Shown piece after piece: positions 1 through 7,344 of a DNA stretch of 64,000 nt. Made by a program: the position numbers and the translations under genes. The stretch lies in the NCBI GenBank assembly GCA_016785015.1, contig JADHTJ010000002.1:1-64000 (forward strand), written 5' to 3'. The notes under the pieces are model-generated. The model saw nothing but the letters and a program-made list of their open reading frames with translations, was not told the origin of the DNA and searched no databases. The first letter of the stretch is position 1; each line of letters starts with the position of its first letter. Origin of the DNA: Anaerolineales bacterium (GTDB lineage Bacteria > Chloroflexota > Anaerolineae > Anaerolineales > UBA11858).

Positions 1-93
1 GAGTTTGGCCGTCAGGCGCTCGTGATGGCGTTGAAACTGCGTGAGATGGTGGTCATCCCTGAATTAGCCCTTGCTCATCTTGATCAGGTCTGA
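1..93 (+). CDS. C-terminal end of an unidentified gene (partial)
   Basis: Frame 1 is open from the window edge and gives 30 codons ending in TGA. The visible residues (ending ALAHLDQV) are too few to assign a family. A rho-independent terminator about 75 bases downstream fits a gene ending here. The rest of the gene lies outside the window. Confidence 0.55.
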   Translation, partial: EFGRQALVMALKLREMVVIPELALAHLDQV

Positions 94-168
94 TTTTCTT
101 GTTTTTTGTGCAAACTTTTCACTGTTAAGGTACTAAAAAAACAGAATAGGATCGTTTTCCACAATGTG

Positions 169-203
169 AAAGGTGCCCCTCAATTTGACGGGCACCTTTT
201 TTG
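169..203 (+). terminator. Rho-independent terminator
   Basis: AAAGGTGCCC and GGGCACCTTTTTT are complementary arms around an 11-base loop, followed by a T-run. It lies between the partial gene at the left edge and the convergent flavoprotein gene, so it may end both transcripts. Confidence 0.8.
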
Positions 204-268
204 TTTTCCACAAGTATTATATGAAACATCAGCCTTCGACTAATCTATTGCTCCGCTCAGACTGATGC

Positions 269-1603
269 TTATTCTTCTAAAGACTCAAGCATCTCCTGAT
301 TTGTATCGAATTTGAACTCTTCCAGGCCAAGCGCTTCAGCTTGTGCTCCCTCAATCTCTATCAGCCTTTGTACGTCGGTTTTGTCAATGACGGTGTGTGA
401 GATTGACCCCATCTTCTCATCAATCGATTTGAGAATTGCCTTTGAATCTTTGGGTGGAGTGATTTCTTCAAGGTATTTCAAAGCCACCTCAGCGCCAGAC
501 TCGCCATCTTTTCTGGCATAACCTACCAAGCCACTGCTGGCCGCACGCGACCAACCTGCGACGAAAACCCCCTCGATTGTTTTCCCTACTTCAGGGTCAT
601 ACACCTCAAAAGATAGCTCATTCATCGGGAAGCGGGGCATAGGGTGTTTGACGAATTCATCCCATTGGATTGGTAACCCAAGAGATTCATCTACCTTGTC
701 GCCAATACAGAATACGACGGTATCGACATCTAATACTCGAGTTGTGCCTAAACGGTGAACTTTGGTATCGAATTCTCTGGCAATCAGTTTTGTGTCTTCG
801 ACTTCCAAGCCACACACATTGCCCTGCTCATCGCCAAGGATTTGCTTGGGCGAGGAGAGGAACTGTAAGGTGAAACGCGTGTCCGAATTGGGTTCTTTGG
901 CCTTAGAGACCGCTGATAGGATGAAATCCCTAGCTGCCTCGGGACTTTGATCTACCACAAGCATGCGCTCAGTGACGCGTTTGATCTCGTCATCCAGGGC
1001 ATCCAGGTCCAGGTTGCGGATCACGTTTTCCATCTCTTTTTTGGTGAATTTCACCTCTGCAGGACCACGCCGAGCAACTGCAACCACTTCATCGACCTTC
1101 TTGTCATGAATTAACCAATGGGCGATATCAATCATCACATTGCCCACCCCAATCAACGCGACGCGTTTCCCAATAGAGAATTCGCGCTGGCTGTAGGGAG
1201 GCAGTTTGTTATAGTGATAAACCAAATCCTTGGCATGAAAAACTCCCTTGAGATCTTCACCAGGCAGCCCCAGCCATTTTGTGCCTTGCGCGCCAACTGC
1301 GACAACAATGGCCTGAAAGCCAAGTTTCTTAATCTCTTCTAGGGAAAGGTCCCCATCGACACCGATACTGACATTGCCATAATAGGTGATCTTTTCATCC
1401 GAAAGGATCTTCAAAAACTGCCTACGTAAACCAGCCTTCATGCGATACTTTGTGTGATAGATACCATACTCAGCCAGGCCGCCGGGTCTGATGTCACGGT
1501 TAAATATGACCACGTCTGCTCCAGCCTGAGCCAGCTTTTTGGCAGCGAATAATCCAGCCGGACCTGCGCCGATCACCGCTACCAGGTTATTTCCATTTTG
1601 CAT
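269..1603 (-). CDS. FAD-dependent ferredoxin-NADP reductase-like oxidoreductase
   Basis: The 444-residue protein has an N-terminal FAD-binding Rossmann motif (GAGPAG) right after the start, a second nucleotide-binding site (ALIGVGNVMIDIA) in the middle, and a C-terminal GW..AASSGLVGYARKDG segment. This order is that of the adrenodoxin reductase/FprA family, which moves electrons between NAD(P)H and ferredoxin. The ATG at 1603 is preferred over an ORF start 24 codons upstream because GGAGG lies just before it and the FAD motif should be near the N-terminus. The physiological partner is unknown, and no ferredoxin gene is adjacent. It could equally be a small glutamate-synthase-like reductase subunit, but the C-terminal signature favours the adrenodoxin reductase type. 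Confidence 0.75.
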   Translation of the reverse strand: MQNGNNLVAVIGAGPAGLFAAKKLAQAGADVVIFNRDIRPGGLAEYGIYHTKYRMKAGLRRQFLKILSDEKITYYGNVSIGVDGDLSLEEIKKLGFQAIVVAVGAQGTKWLGLPGEDLKGVFHAKDLVYHYNKLPPYSQREFSIGKRVALIGVGNVMIDIAHWLIHDKKVDEVVAVARRGPAEVKFTKKEMENVIRNLDLDALDDEIKRVTERMLVVDQSPEAARDFILSAVSKAKEPNSDTRFTLQFLSSPKQILGDEQGNVCGLEVEDTKLIAREFDTKVHRLGTTRVLDVDTVVFCIGDKVDESLGLPIQWDEFVKHPMPRFPMNELSFEVYDPEVGKTIEGVFVAGWSRAASSGLVGYARKDGESGAEVALKYLEEITPPKDSKAILKSIDEKMGSISHTVIDKTDVQRLIEIEGAQAEALGLEEFKFDTNQEMLESLEE

Positions 1604-1805
1604 ACAAAACTTCCTCCGGTAAATTCTTTGGCGAAGGCATATTATACCCAGCCTTGGTCGATATATCCTTGCCAAGTCTTACCTATATACTCCTAATTCA
1701 TGAGTTGATTGGTATAAACATCTCTACAAACTGTTTACTCTCACATGGCAATATGCTATATTCTATCCACTATGCTCGGTCAATCGATAGTTAGGAGTGA
1801 GTCCA

Positions 1806-2486
1806 ATGACTTACCAACAGCCCTATTACCCAACCAAATCTAGGGTCACTGCCACCTTACTTGCCAAGGCCATTTTTCGTCGCTTTATCTGGCAGGGAAG
1901 GATGATGCCAGCATTCTGGACGGTGATGAGTTCAATTTCCCTTTTGGTCAATATCATCTTGATCGTCCTTCTGGTATCCATCGGGCAGCAGCTCTTTACA
2001 TTGAAAAAAGTTGTCTCAGATCAATTGGTGACTGGCCTGCACCAGAATTTCCAAGCTATGAATAAGGCTGTTATCGATGAAACCATTGTCGTTGATGATA
2101 AAATTCCAGTCCAATTTGATTTACCAGTATCTGCAAGAACCCGAGTCACGCTCACCGAACCAACCCAAATTAACGGTGCTCATGTCTCAATTGCTGCTGG
2201 GGTGCTCAATATAAACGCTCCAGCTAATATTGTCTTGCCCGCAGGCACCAGTCTGCCAATTGCTTTGGATATTATCGTTCCTGTAGACGAATCAGTGCCA
2301 GTTAGCCTTAATGTACCCGTTTATATTGAACTAAAGGAGACCGGATTAGGCGTTCCTTTTGACGGATTGATAAATGTAGTATCGCCCTATGACAGTTTGT
2401 TGATGAACATGGATGACTCTTGGGAAGATACTGAAATTTGTCAGGGCCCTCTGGGATTTTTTTGTGAGTGGTTCTTGATCCCCTAG
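1806..2486 (+). CDS. Unknown single-pass membrane protein
   Basis: I do not recognise this 226-residue protein. It has a basic N-terminus, one long hydrophobic helix at about residues 40-65 (SSISLLVNIILIVLLV), and then an extracytoplasmic part rich in Val, Pro, Ile and Thr with a repetitive beta-strand character. This suggests a membrane-anchored beta domain outside the cell. The ATG at 1806 follows AGGAG with 8 bases of spacing and is preferred over GTG 1797, which overlaps the Shine-Dalgarno sequence. It is divergent from the flavoprotein gene and stands alone. Confidence 0.6.
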   Translation: MTYQQPYYPTKSRVTATLLAKAIFRRFIWQGRMMPAFWTVMSSISLLVNIILIVLLVSIGQQLFTLKKVVSDQLVTGLHQNFQAMNKAVIDETIVVDDKIPVQFDLPVSARTRVTLTEPTQINGAHVSIAAGVLNINAPANIVLPAGTSLPIALDIIVPVDESVPVSLNVPVYIELKETGLGVPFDGLINVVSPYDSLLMNMDDSWEDTEICQGPLGFFCEWFLIP

Positions 2487-2583
2487 GGGGCACTTGTCTC
2501 CAAACCAAATGTAATGAAATTTGATTTCAGTCGATCAGATAAATTGCTCGAACTATACTAACGAATACGAGGTATTGCTTTTC

Positions 2584-3876
2584 ATGGACTCTTCTATTAC
2601 AAAATACAAACTCTCGAACGGCATGCAAGTGATGCTAAAAGAGATCCACACCGCCCCGATCATCAGCAATTGGGTTTGGTATCGGGTTGGCTCGCGCGAT
2701 GAAATCCCTGGCAAAACAGGCATCTCTCATTGGGTGGAGCATATGCAGTTTAAGGGCACGCCCCAATTCCCCTCTGGCATTCTTGACAAAGCCATCTCCC
2801 GTGAAGGCGGCATTTGGAATGCCTTCACATACCTGGATTGGACCACTTACTTCGAGACCATGCCTGCCGATAAGATCGACCTGGGTTTGCGCCTGGAAGC
2901 GGACCGCATGGTCAACAGCATCTTCGACGCTGAAGAAGTCGAATCCGAGCGCACGGTGATCATCTCAGAGCGGCAGGGCAGTGAGAACCAGCCCATGTTC
3001 CAGCTTGGCGAGGTGATGCGGGCCGCGGCCTTCCGAGTGCATCCTTATCACTATGAAATCATCGGCGATATGGTCGACCTGGAAACCATGAGTCGCGATG
3101 ATCTATATAATCATTATCGCAATTACTACCGGCCCAACAACGCGGTGATGGTCGTGGCAGGAGATTTCGATACAAAAGAAATGAAGGTGCGCATCGAGGA
3201 GCTATACGGACCTTTGCAAGCTGGCGATGAAACAGTTCGTCAGCAGCGACCCGAACCTTCGCAGCGCGGCGAGCATAGAATTACAGTAGAGGGCACCGAC
3301 GATACCACCTATGTCAGCGCCTATTATCATTCCCCGTTAGCCTCTGAACCCGATTTCTTCCCTTTCATTGTCTTAGATAGTTTGTTGACTGGTCCAACGG
3401 GGTTGAATATGTTTGGGGGTGGCATCTCCAACAAAACCTCGCGGCTGTATCTCAAGCTGGTTGAAGGTGACCTGGCTGTAGGCGTGCGCGGCGGTTTGCC
3501 TGCTACGATCGATCCCTATGTTTACAGCATCTCAGTGACCGTACACCCCGAGCGCACCCCTGATGAAGTCATCACAGCTATCGACGAAGAGATCCAACGC
3601 GTGCAGGATACCCCTCCGACACAGGCTGCCGTCGACCGGGCGGTCAAGCAAGCCCGAGCGCTTTTTGCCTATAGCAGCGAGAGCATCACCAACCAGGCCT
3701 TCTGGATGGGCTTCACTGAGATGTATGATTCGTATGATTGGTTTACGGGTTATCTTGACCGTTTGGCAACTGTTACACCCGACGATGTCCAGCGCATTGC
3801 CCAGACATATTTGGTGCCCCGCAACCGTATTTTAGGGACTTATTTGCCCACGAAAAACAACGAGGTGGCGAAATGA
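2584..3876 (+). CDS. M16 family zinc metallopeptidase, catalytic subunit
   Basis: The protein carries the inverted zinc motif HXXEH (H49-W-V-E-H53) near its N-terminus, followed about 70 residues later by the acidic helix (EEVESERTVIISER) that supplies the third zinc ligand. It also has the usual second M16 half (PNNAVMVVAGDF, then the inactive C-terminal domain). At about 430 residues it is a typical bacterial M16B subunit. The start at 2584 has CGAGGT upstream and places the LSNGM strand where the family begins. The stop overlaps the next gene by ATGA, so the two are translated together. In bacterial M16B pairs, one subunit holds zinc and the other the substrate-binding R/Y pair; this is the zinc subunit. 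Confidence 0.88.
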   Translation: MDSSITKYKLSNGMQVMLKEIHTAPIISNWVWYRVGSRDEIPGKTGISHWVEHMQFKGTPQFPSGILDKAISREGGIWNAFTYLDWTTYFETMPADKIDLGLRLEADRMVNSIFDAEEVESERTVIISERQGSENQPMFQLGEVMRAAAFRVHPYHYEIIGDMVDLETMSRDDLYNHYRNYYRPNNAVMVVAGDFDTKEMKVRIEELYGPLQAGDETVRQQRPEPSQRGEHRITVEGTDDTTYVSAYYHSPLASEPDFFPFIVLDSLLTGPTGLNMFGGGISNKTSRLYLKLVEGDLAVGVRGGLPATIDPYVYSISVTVHPERTPDEVITAIDEEIQRVQDTPPTQAAVDRAVKQARALFAYSSESITNQAFWMGFTEMYDSYDWFTGYLDRLATVTPDDVQRIAQTYLVPRNRILGTYLPTKNNEVAK

Positions 3877-5174
3877 AACAGTTGTCAGTGAACAGTGGTC
3901 AGTGGTCAGTGGTGGCATCCTCGTTGCCGGGGCCGGATGACATAACACGCGTCGAATTATCAAATGGCATAACTGTACTGGCGCGTTCCAATTTCAATAG
4001 CCCGTCGGTAAGCGTCAGCGGATATTTGCACGTTGGCGGTCTCTTTGACCCCGATGAGAAGCTTGGTTTAGCAGATTACGTCTCCGCAGCCTTGATGCGC
4101 GGCACCGAGAAGCGCGATTTCCAGGAGATTTATCAGGCCATGGAGTCTGTCGGTGCGGCATTGAGTTTCAATGGCGCCACCCACACCACCGGCTTTGGGG
4201 GAAAGTCGCTGGCCGAGGATTTATCGCTTTTGATGGAATTGATCTCTGAGGGCCTGCGCCAGCCGGTTTTCCCCGATCAGCAGATTGAGCGCCTGCGGGC
4301 GCAGTTGCTGACCGGGCTGACCCTGCGCGCTCAAGATACGCGCGATATGGCGGGTATGGCATTCGACCAAATTGTCTACAAAGATCATCCTTACAGCCGA
4401 CCCGAAGATGGTTACCCCGAGACGGTACAGGCTATCACTCGCCAGGATTTGGTGGACTTCCACAAAAAACACTATGGGCCGCGCGGCCTGGTGATCGCCG
4501 TAGTTGGTGGGGTTTCCCCTGAAGATGCTGTTGACAAAGTGCGCGCAGCCCTGGGAGATTGGCAAAACCCCGATCAACCGCACCCACCTCAAATCCCGTC
4601 CGTGACGCCGCTCGAAGAACTGGTCACCCATCGGGTCGAGATCGCTGGAAAATCTCAGGCTGATATCGTCATCGGTGCTTCGGGTCTTGCTCGAAAATCT
4701 GAAGATTTCCTTCCGGCTTCTTTGGGGAACAGCGTTTTCGGTCAATTCGGTATGATGGGGCGCATCGGTGAAGCGGTGCGCGAGAAAGCGGGCCTGGCCT
4801 ATTATGCCTACAGCAGCATGAGCGCCGGGATGGGGCCAGGACCTTGGGCGGTGAATGCGGGCATCAACCCGGATAATATTGACAAGGCCACTGAGTTGAT
4901 CCGAGCGGAGATCAAACGCTTTGTGAACGAACCAGTCGAGGATGACGAGCTTGCTGACAGCAAGGCCAATTTCATTGGGCGGCTGCCGCTGGCCTTAGAG
5001 TCCAATGGTGGGGTGGCGGGCGCGATGATCAACCTTGAACGTTATGATCTGGGCATGGATTATTATCTGCGCTACGCCGAGCGGATCGAAGCGGTAACCA
5101 AAGAAGATGTGCTGGCCGCGGCGAGTAAATATCTTCATCCAGATAAACTTGCAGTTGCCATCGCCGGGTCTTAG
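3873..5174 (+). CDS. M16 family peptidase-like subunit without the zinc motif
   Basis: This 433-residue M16 homologue lacks HXXEH: at the matching place it reads GLADYVSAALMRGT. It keeps the C-terminal R/Y region (REKAGLAYYAYSS) that clamps substrate in the family. It therefore looks like the non-catalytic partner of the upstream subunit, as in the mitochondrial processing peptidase design. The genes overlap by four bases (ATGA). The first 17 residues (MKQLSVNSGQWSVVASS) are not family sequence: they are a read-through of a dispersed GTCAGTGG repeat, so the ancestral start was probably further in or has been replaced by the repeat. Confidence 0.85.
   Translation: MKQLSVNSGQWSVVASSLPGPDDITRVELSNGITVLARSNFNSPSVSVSGYLHVGGLFDPDEKLGLADYVSAALMRGTEKRDFQEIYQAMESVGAALSFNGATHTTGFGGKSLAEDLSLLMELISEGLRQPVFPDQQIERLRAQLLTGLTLRAQDTRDMAGMAFDQIVYKDHPYSRPEDGYPETVQAITRQDLVDFHKKHYGPRGLVIAVVGGVSPEDAVDKVRAALGDWQNPDQPHPPQIPSVTPLEELVTHRVEIAGKSQADIVIGASGLARKSEDFLPASLGNSVFGQFGMMGRIGEAVREKAGLAYYAYSSMSAGMGPGPWAVNAGINPDNIDKATELIRAEIKRFVNEPVEDDELADSKANFIGRLPLALESNGGVAGAMINLERYDLGMDYYLRYAERIEAVTKEDVLAAASKYLHPDKLAVAIAGS
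3881..3913 (+). repeat. GTCAGTGG-type repeat inside the start of a gene
   Basis: Three near-copies of GTCAGTG/GTGGTCA occur in tandem in the first codons of the second M16 gene. The same words occur in the penicillin acylase gene near 8041, and a relative lies near 49820. Confidence 0.7.
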
Positions 5175-5190
5175 AATTTATTCTGAAATG

Positions 5191-5331
5191 CCCCCCTAAC
5201 CCCCCGACTTCGGGAGGAACTTACTCCCCCAGAATTGGGGGCTGGGGGGCCAAGATATTCTACGATTGGCACGAATATAATTTCTCTAAAATTCGTGCCA
5301 TTTACAGAATTCGGATTAATTCGTGATTAAA
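5191..5331. repeat. Two intergenic quasi-palindromes
   Basis: The first half (about 5191-5250) is a C-rich tract followed by its G-rich counterpart (CCCCCTAACCCCC / GGGGGCTGGGGGG). The second half pairs TGGCACGAAT with ATTCGTGCCA and then repeats the word AATTCGTG. It fills the gap between the M16 pair and the TIR operon. No gene is seen here. Confidence 0.65.
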
Positions 5332-5368
5332 GTGATATCGAGTTTAGCCCCGAGGTGAGGAGGCGCCT

Positions 5369-6076
5369 ATGGAAAATGTCTTTCTATCATTTTCGTTCCA
5401 GGATTCTGACCGGGAGTTGGTTTCCCAGGTGGAGAAACTGCTTTTCAGTCATAATGTCAATGTTGTCACCGGCAGGCGCCTGGGGGGCGGTCAGCTGACT
5501 GATGAGATCAGAGCCAAGATCGACCAATCTGATGCCTTGATCGCTTTACTAACCCGCCGAGACCAATTGGCCTCGGGGACTTGGCGAACCCACGATTGGG
5601 TGCGCGACGAACTCAACTTTGCTCGCAGCGCCAATAAAAGAGCGATCGCGTTAATCGAAACTGAGGTCGAGGTCAGCGGGGCTTTTGGCAATCATGAACA
5701 TATTCCGCTTGATCGTGCAGATAAACTCAGCGCCTTTTTGGCGCTTTCTGAAACAGTGAAATTTTGGAAAGCGGAATCGGGACGTTTGGTCAAGGTACAG
5801 ATCATGCCCGAAGCGCTGGCCCAACATCCCGGACATCGCGCTGAGCAAATCCAATGCCAGTATCGTTTCATGAAAACATCCATAGGTACCAAGACTGAGT
5901 GGATAACGACGATGACAGAATCTGAAGGCGGCGGCGCGGTGGTTTATCTCCAGGGAGTACAGGATGATTATTTGATCCAACTGAAGATCAATGATGGTCA
6001 GACACAATGGATTTCTGAACTCAGCCCACAGTTGGTTGTAATAGAATTATGCCCTGTACCAGGAGGCACGCCATGA
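5369..6076 (+). CDS. TIR domain protein, probable NADase/signalling effector
   Basis: Residues 1-100 form a TIR fold. VFLSFSFQDSDRE is the first strand and loop, GGGQLTDEIRAKIDQSDALIALLT is the middle, and W77-VRDEL (E81) matches the helix that carries the catalytic Glu of NAD-cleaving TIR enzymes. Residues 150-235 are an unassigned beta-rich domain. GAGGAGG precedes the ATG at good spacing. The stop overlaps the next gene by ATGA, so the TIR and pYEATS proteins are made as a pair. TIR enzymes in bacterial immunity degrade NAD or make cyclic ADP-ribose signals; whether this one does so is inference. It has no membrane segment and should be cytoplasmic. Confidence 0.8.
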   Translation: MENVFLSFSFQDSDRELVSQVEKLLFSHNVNVVTGRRLGGGQLTDEIRAKIDQSDALIALLTRRDQLASGTWRTHDWVRDELNFARSANKRAIALIETEVEVSGAFGNHEHIPLDRADKLSAFLALSETVKFWKAESGRLVKVQIMPEALAQHPGHRAEQIQCQYRFMKTSIGTKTEWITTMTESEGGGAVVYLQGVQDDYLIQLKINDGQTQWISELSPQLVVIELCPVPGGTP

Positions 6077-6801
6077 ATTTATATATCAGACAAGATGCGA
6101 GCCCGAGCAGTGAGGGTTGGTGGGATTGGGCGATTTGGTTAGAAGGTTCGAGTGATGATCTGGAAGATGTGGCTTACGTTGAATATGTGCTGCATCCCAC
6201 GTTTCCGAACCCGGTGCAGAAAGTGACCAATCGGGATTCCAATTTTCGGTTGAGCGCGCGCGGCTGGGGCGAGTTTAACATCAAGGCGCGCGTGCACTTT
6301 GAAGAAGACGACGATGGTGATGATGGTGATAATGACAATCTTCTGGTGATGGATCATTGGTTGGAGTTGGACGAGATTGCTCCCGCCAAAGAAGTTTTCC
6401 GCTCACCCTCGAAGTCAGACCGGCCGCCTCGCTTATATTTATCCAGTGCTGTAGCAGATATCGAGTTCGCCTATTCACTCAAAGAAGCCCTGGAAGACGG
6501 CGGTGTCGAGGTGCTGCTCAAGCAGGATATGGGGGTGCAGAATTTGAGCGTACTGCTGCAAACCCAACGTCGCAGCGTGCAGGCCGGGCTGCTGATGGTC
6601 TCGGATATGGGCAACCCCTGGATGGTGCGCGATTATATGGTCTTAGCGGAGAATAAGATCTCATCCATGGTGGTGCAGATTGGTGCTTCGTATGATCTCC
6701 CCGAAGAAGTGCGTGACCTGCCGCGCTTTCAAATCAAGGATATCTCCGAGACCGAGCAGGTGGCACCCAGCATCGCGAGGCGGGTGTTGGAAAGGCTTTA
6801 A
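6073..6801 (+). CDS. pYEATS domain protein with C-terminal TIR-like (pseudo-TIR) domain
   Basis: Residues 16-99 read like a YEATS domain: WDWAIWLEG, LHPTFPNP at 40-47 and GWGEF at 64-68. These match the LHPSF.NP and GWGEF hallmarks of eukaryotic YEATS readers and of the prokaryotic pYEATS family. An Asp/Glu-rich loop sits at 77-88. Residues 118-235 look TIR-like (PRLYLSSAVADIEFAYSLKEAL ... PWMVRDYMVLAENK). The segment W-MVRDY lines up with W-VRDEL of the upstream TIR protein, so Tyr188 stands where the catalytic Glu would be. This half is probably a binding partner, not an enzyme. ATG 6073 follows AGGAGG and overlaps the upstream stop. The YEATS part may sense a ligand or modification and control the TIR partner; that is inference. 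Confidence 0.78.
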   Translation: MNLYIRQDASPSSEGWWDWAIWLEGSSDDLEDVAYVEYVLHPTFPNPVQKVTNRDSNFRLSARGWGEFNIKARVHFEEDDDGDDGDNDNLLVMDHWLELDEIAPAKEVFRSPSKSDRPPRLYLSSAVADIEFAYSLKEALEDGGVEVLLKQDMGVQNLSVLLQTQRRSVQAGLLMVSDMGNPWMVRDYMVLAENKISSMVVQIGASYDLPEEVRDLPRFQIKDISETEQVAPSIARRVLERL

Positions 6802-6880
6802 CGCAGAGGCGCAAGGGCGCAGAGACGCAAAGAAATACTATTAAATTCTCTGCGCCTTCGCGTCTCCGCGTCTTTGCGTT
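6801..6880. repeat. Quasi-palindrome of GCGCAGAGACGCAAAG type
   Basis: The left arm (ACGCAGAGGCGCAAGGGCGC...) is answered by CTCTGCGCCTTCGCGTCTCC and TTTGCGTT. Both arms are built from short variants of CGCAGAG/CGCAAAG. The same word family recurs near 48853-48926. It lies between the pYEATS gene and acpS. Confidence 0.8.
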
Positions 6881-6891
6881 AAGAATTAAAA

Positions 6892-7257
6892 ATGAGACTT
6901 ACAACCGGTGTTGACTTAATCGAAATCGAGCGCATCAAAGACTCCGTCACTCGCAATGGGGAGCGGTTCTTGAAGCGTGTCTATACAAAGAAAGAACTAG
7001 CTTTGTGTGGCGATGATGCTGCCTCTTTGGCTGGACGCTTTGCCGCTAAAGAGGCCGTCGCCAAAGCCCTGGGCTGCGGCATCGGCGATGTGCGTTGGCA
7101 GGAGATTGAAGTATTGCGTGACAAAGCTCGCGCACCAGTGTTGATTCTCCATGGGGCGGCTCAGGAATTGGCTGATAGTTTGGGGCTGGAAACCTGGTCA
7201 CTGAGTCTCAGCCATACGAAAAGTCATGCGGTGGCGTTTGTTGTAGCGGTAGGCTAA
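6892..7257 (+). CDS. acpS: Holo-[acyl-carrier-protein] synthase
   Basis: The 121-residue protein has the family start TGVDLIEIERI, with the Mg-binding Asp in GVDLIE, and the second signature LAGRFAAKEAVAKALG, with the Glu that binds the second metal side. LSLSHTKSHAVAFVVA is the usual C-terminal strand. It transfers phosphopantetheine from CoA to acyl carrier protein. The length is standard. There is no clear Shine-Dalgarno sequence because a palindromic repeat ends a few bases upstream of the ATG. Confidence 0.95.
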   Translation: MRLTTGVDLIEIERIKDSVTRNGERFLKRVYTKKELALCGDDAASLAGRFAAKEAVAKALGCGIGDVRWQEIEVLRDKARAPVLILHGAAQELADSLGLETWSLSLSHTKSHAVAFVVAVG

Positions 7258-7331
7258 TTATGAATTGTGAACGACGAATTATGAAGTGAGAATTTATAAT
7301 TAACCATTCGCTATTCACAATTCATAATTCC
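7258..7331. repeat. Quasi-palindrome of GAATTATGAA/TTCATAATTC type
   Basis: TGAATTGTGAACGACGAATTATGAA is answered by TTCACAATTCATAATTC about 30 bases on. It occupies almost the whole gap between acpS and the penicillin acylase gene. Confidence 0.75.
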
Positions 7332-7344
7332 ATAGGAGGAACAC

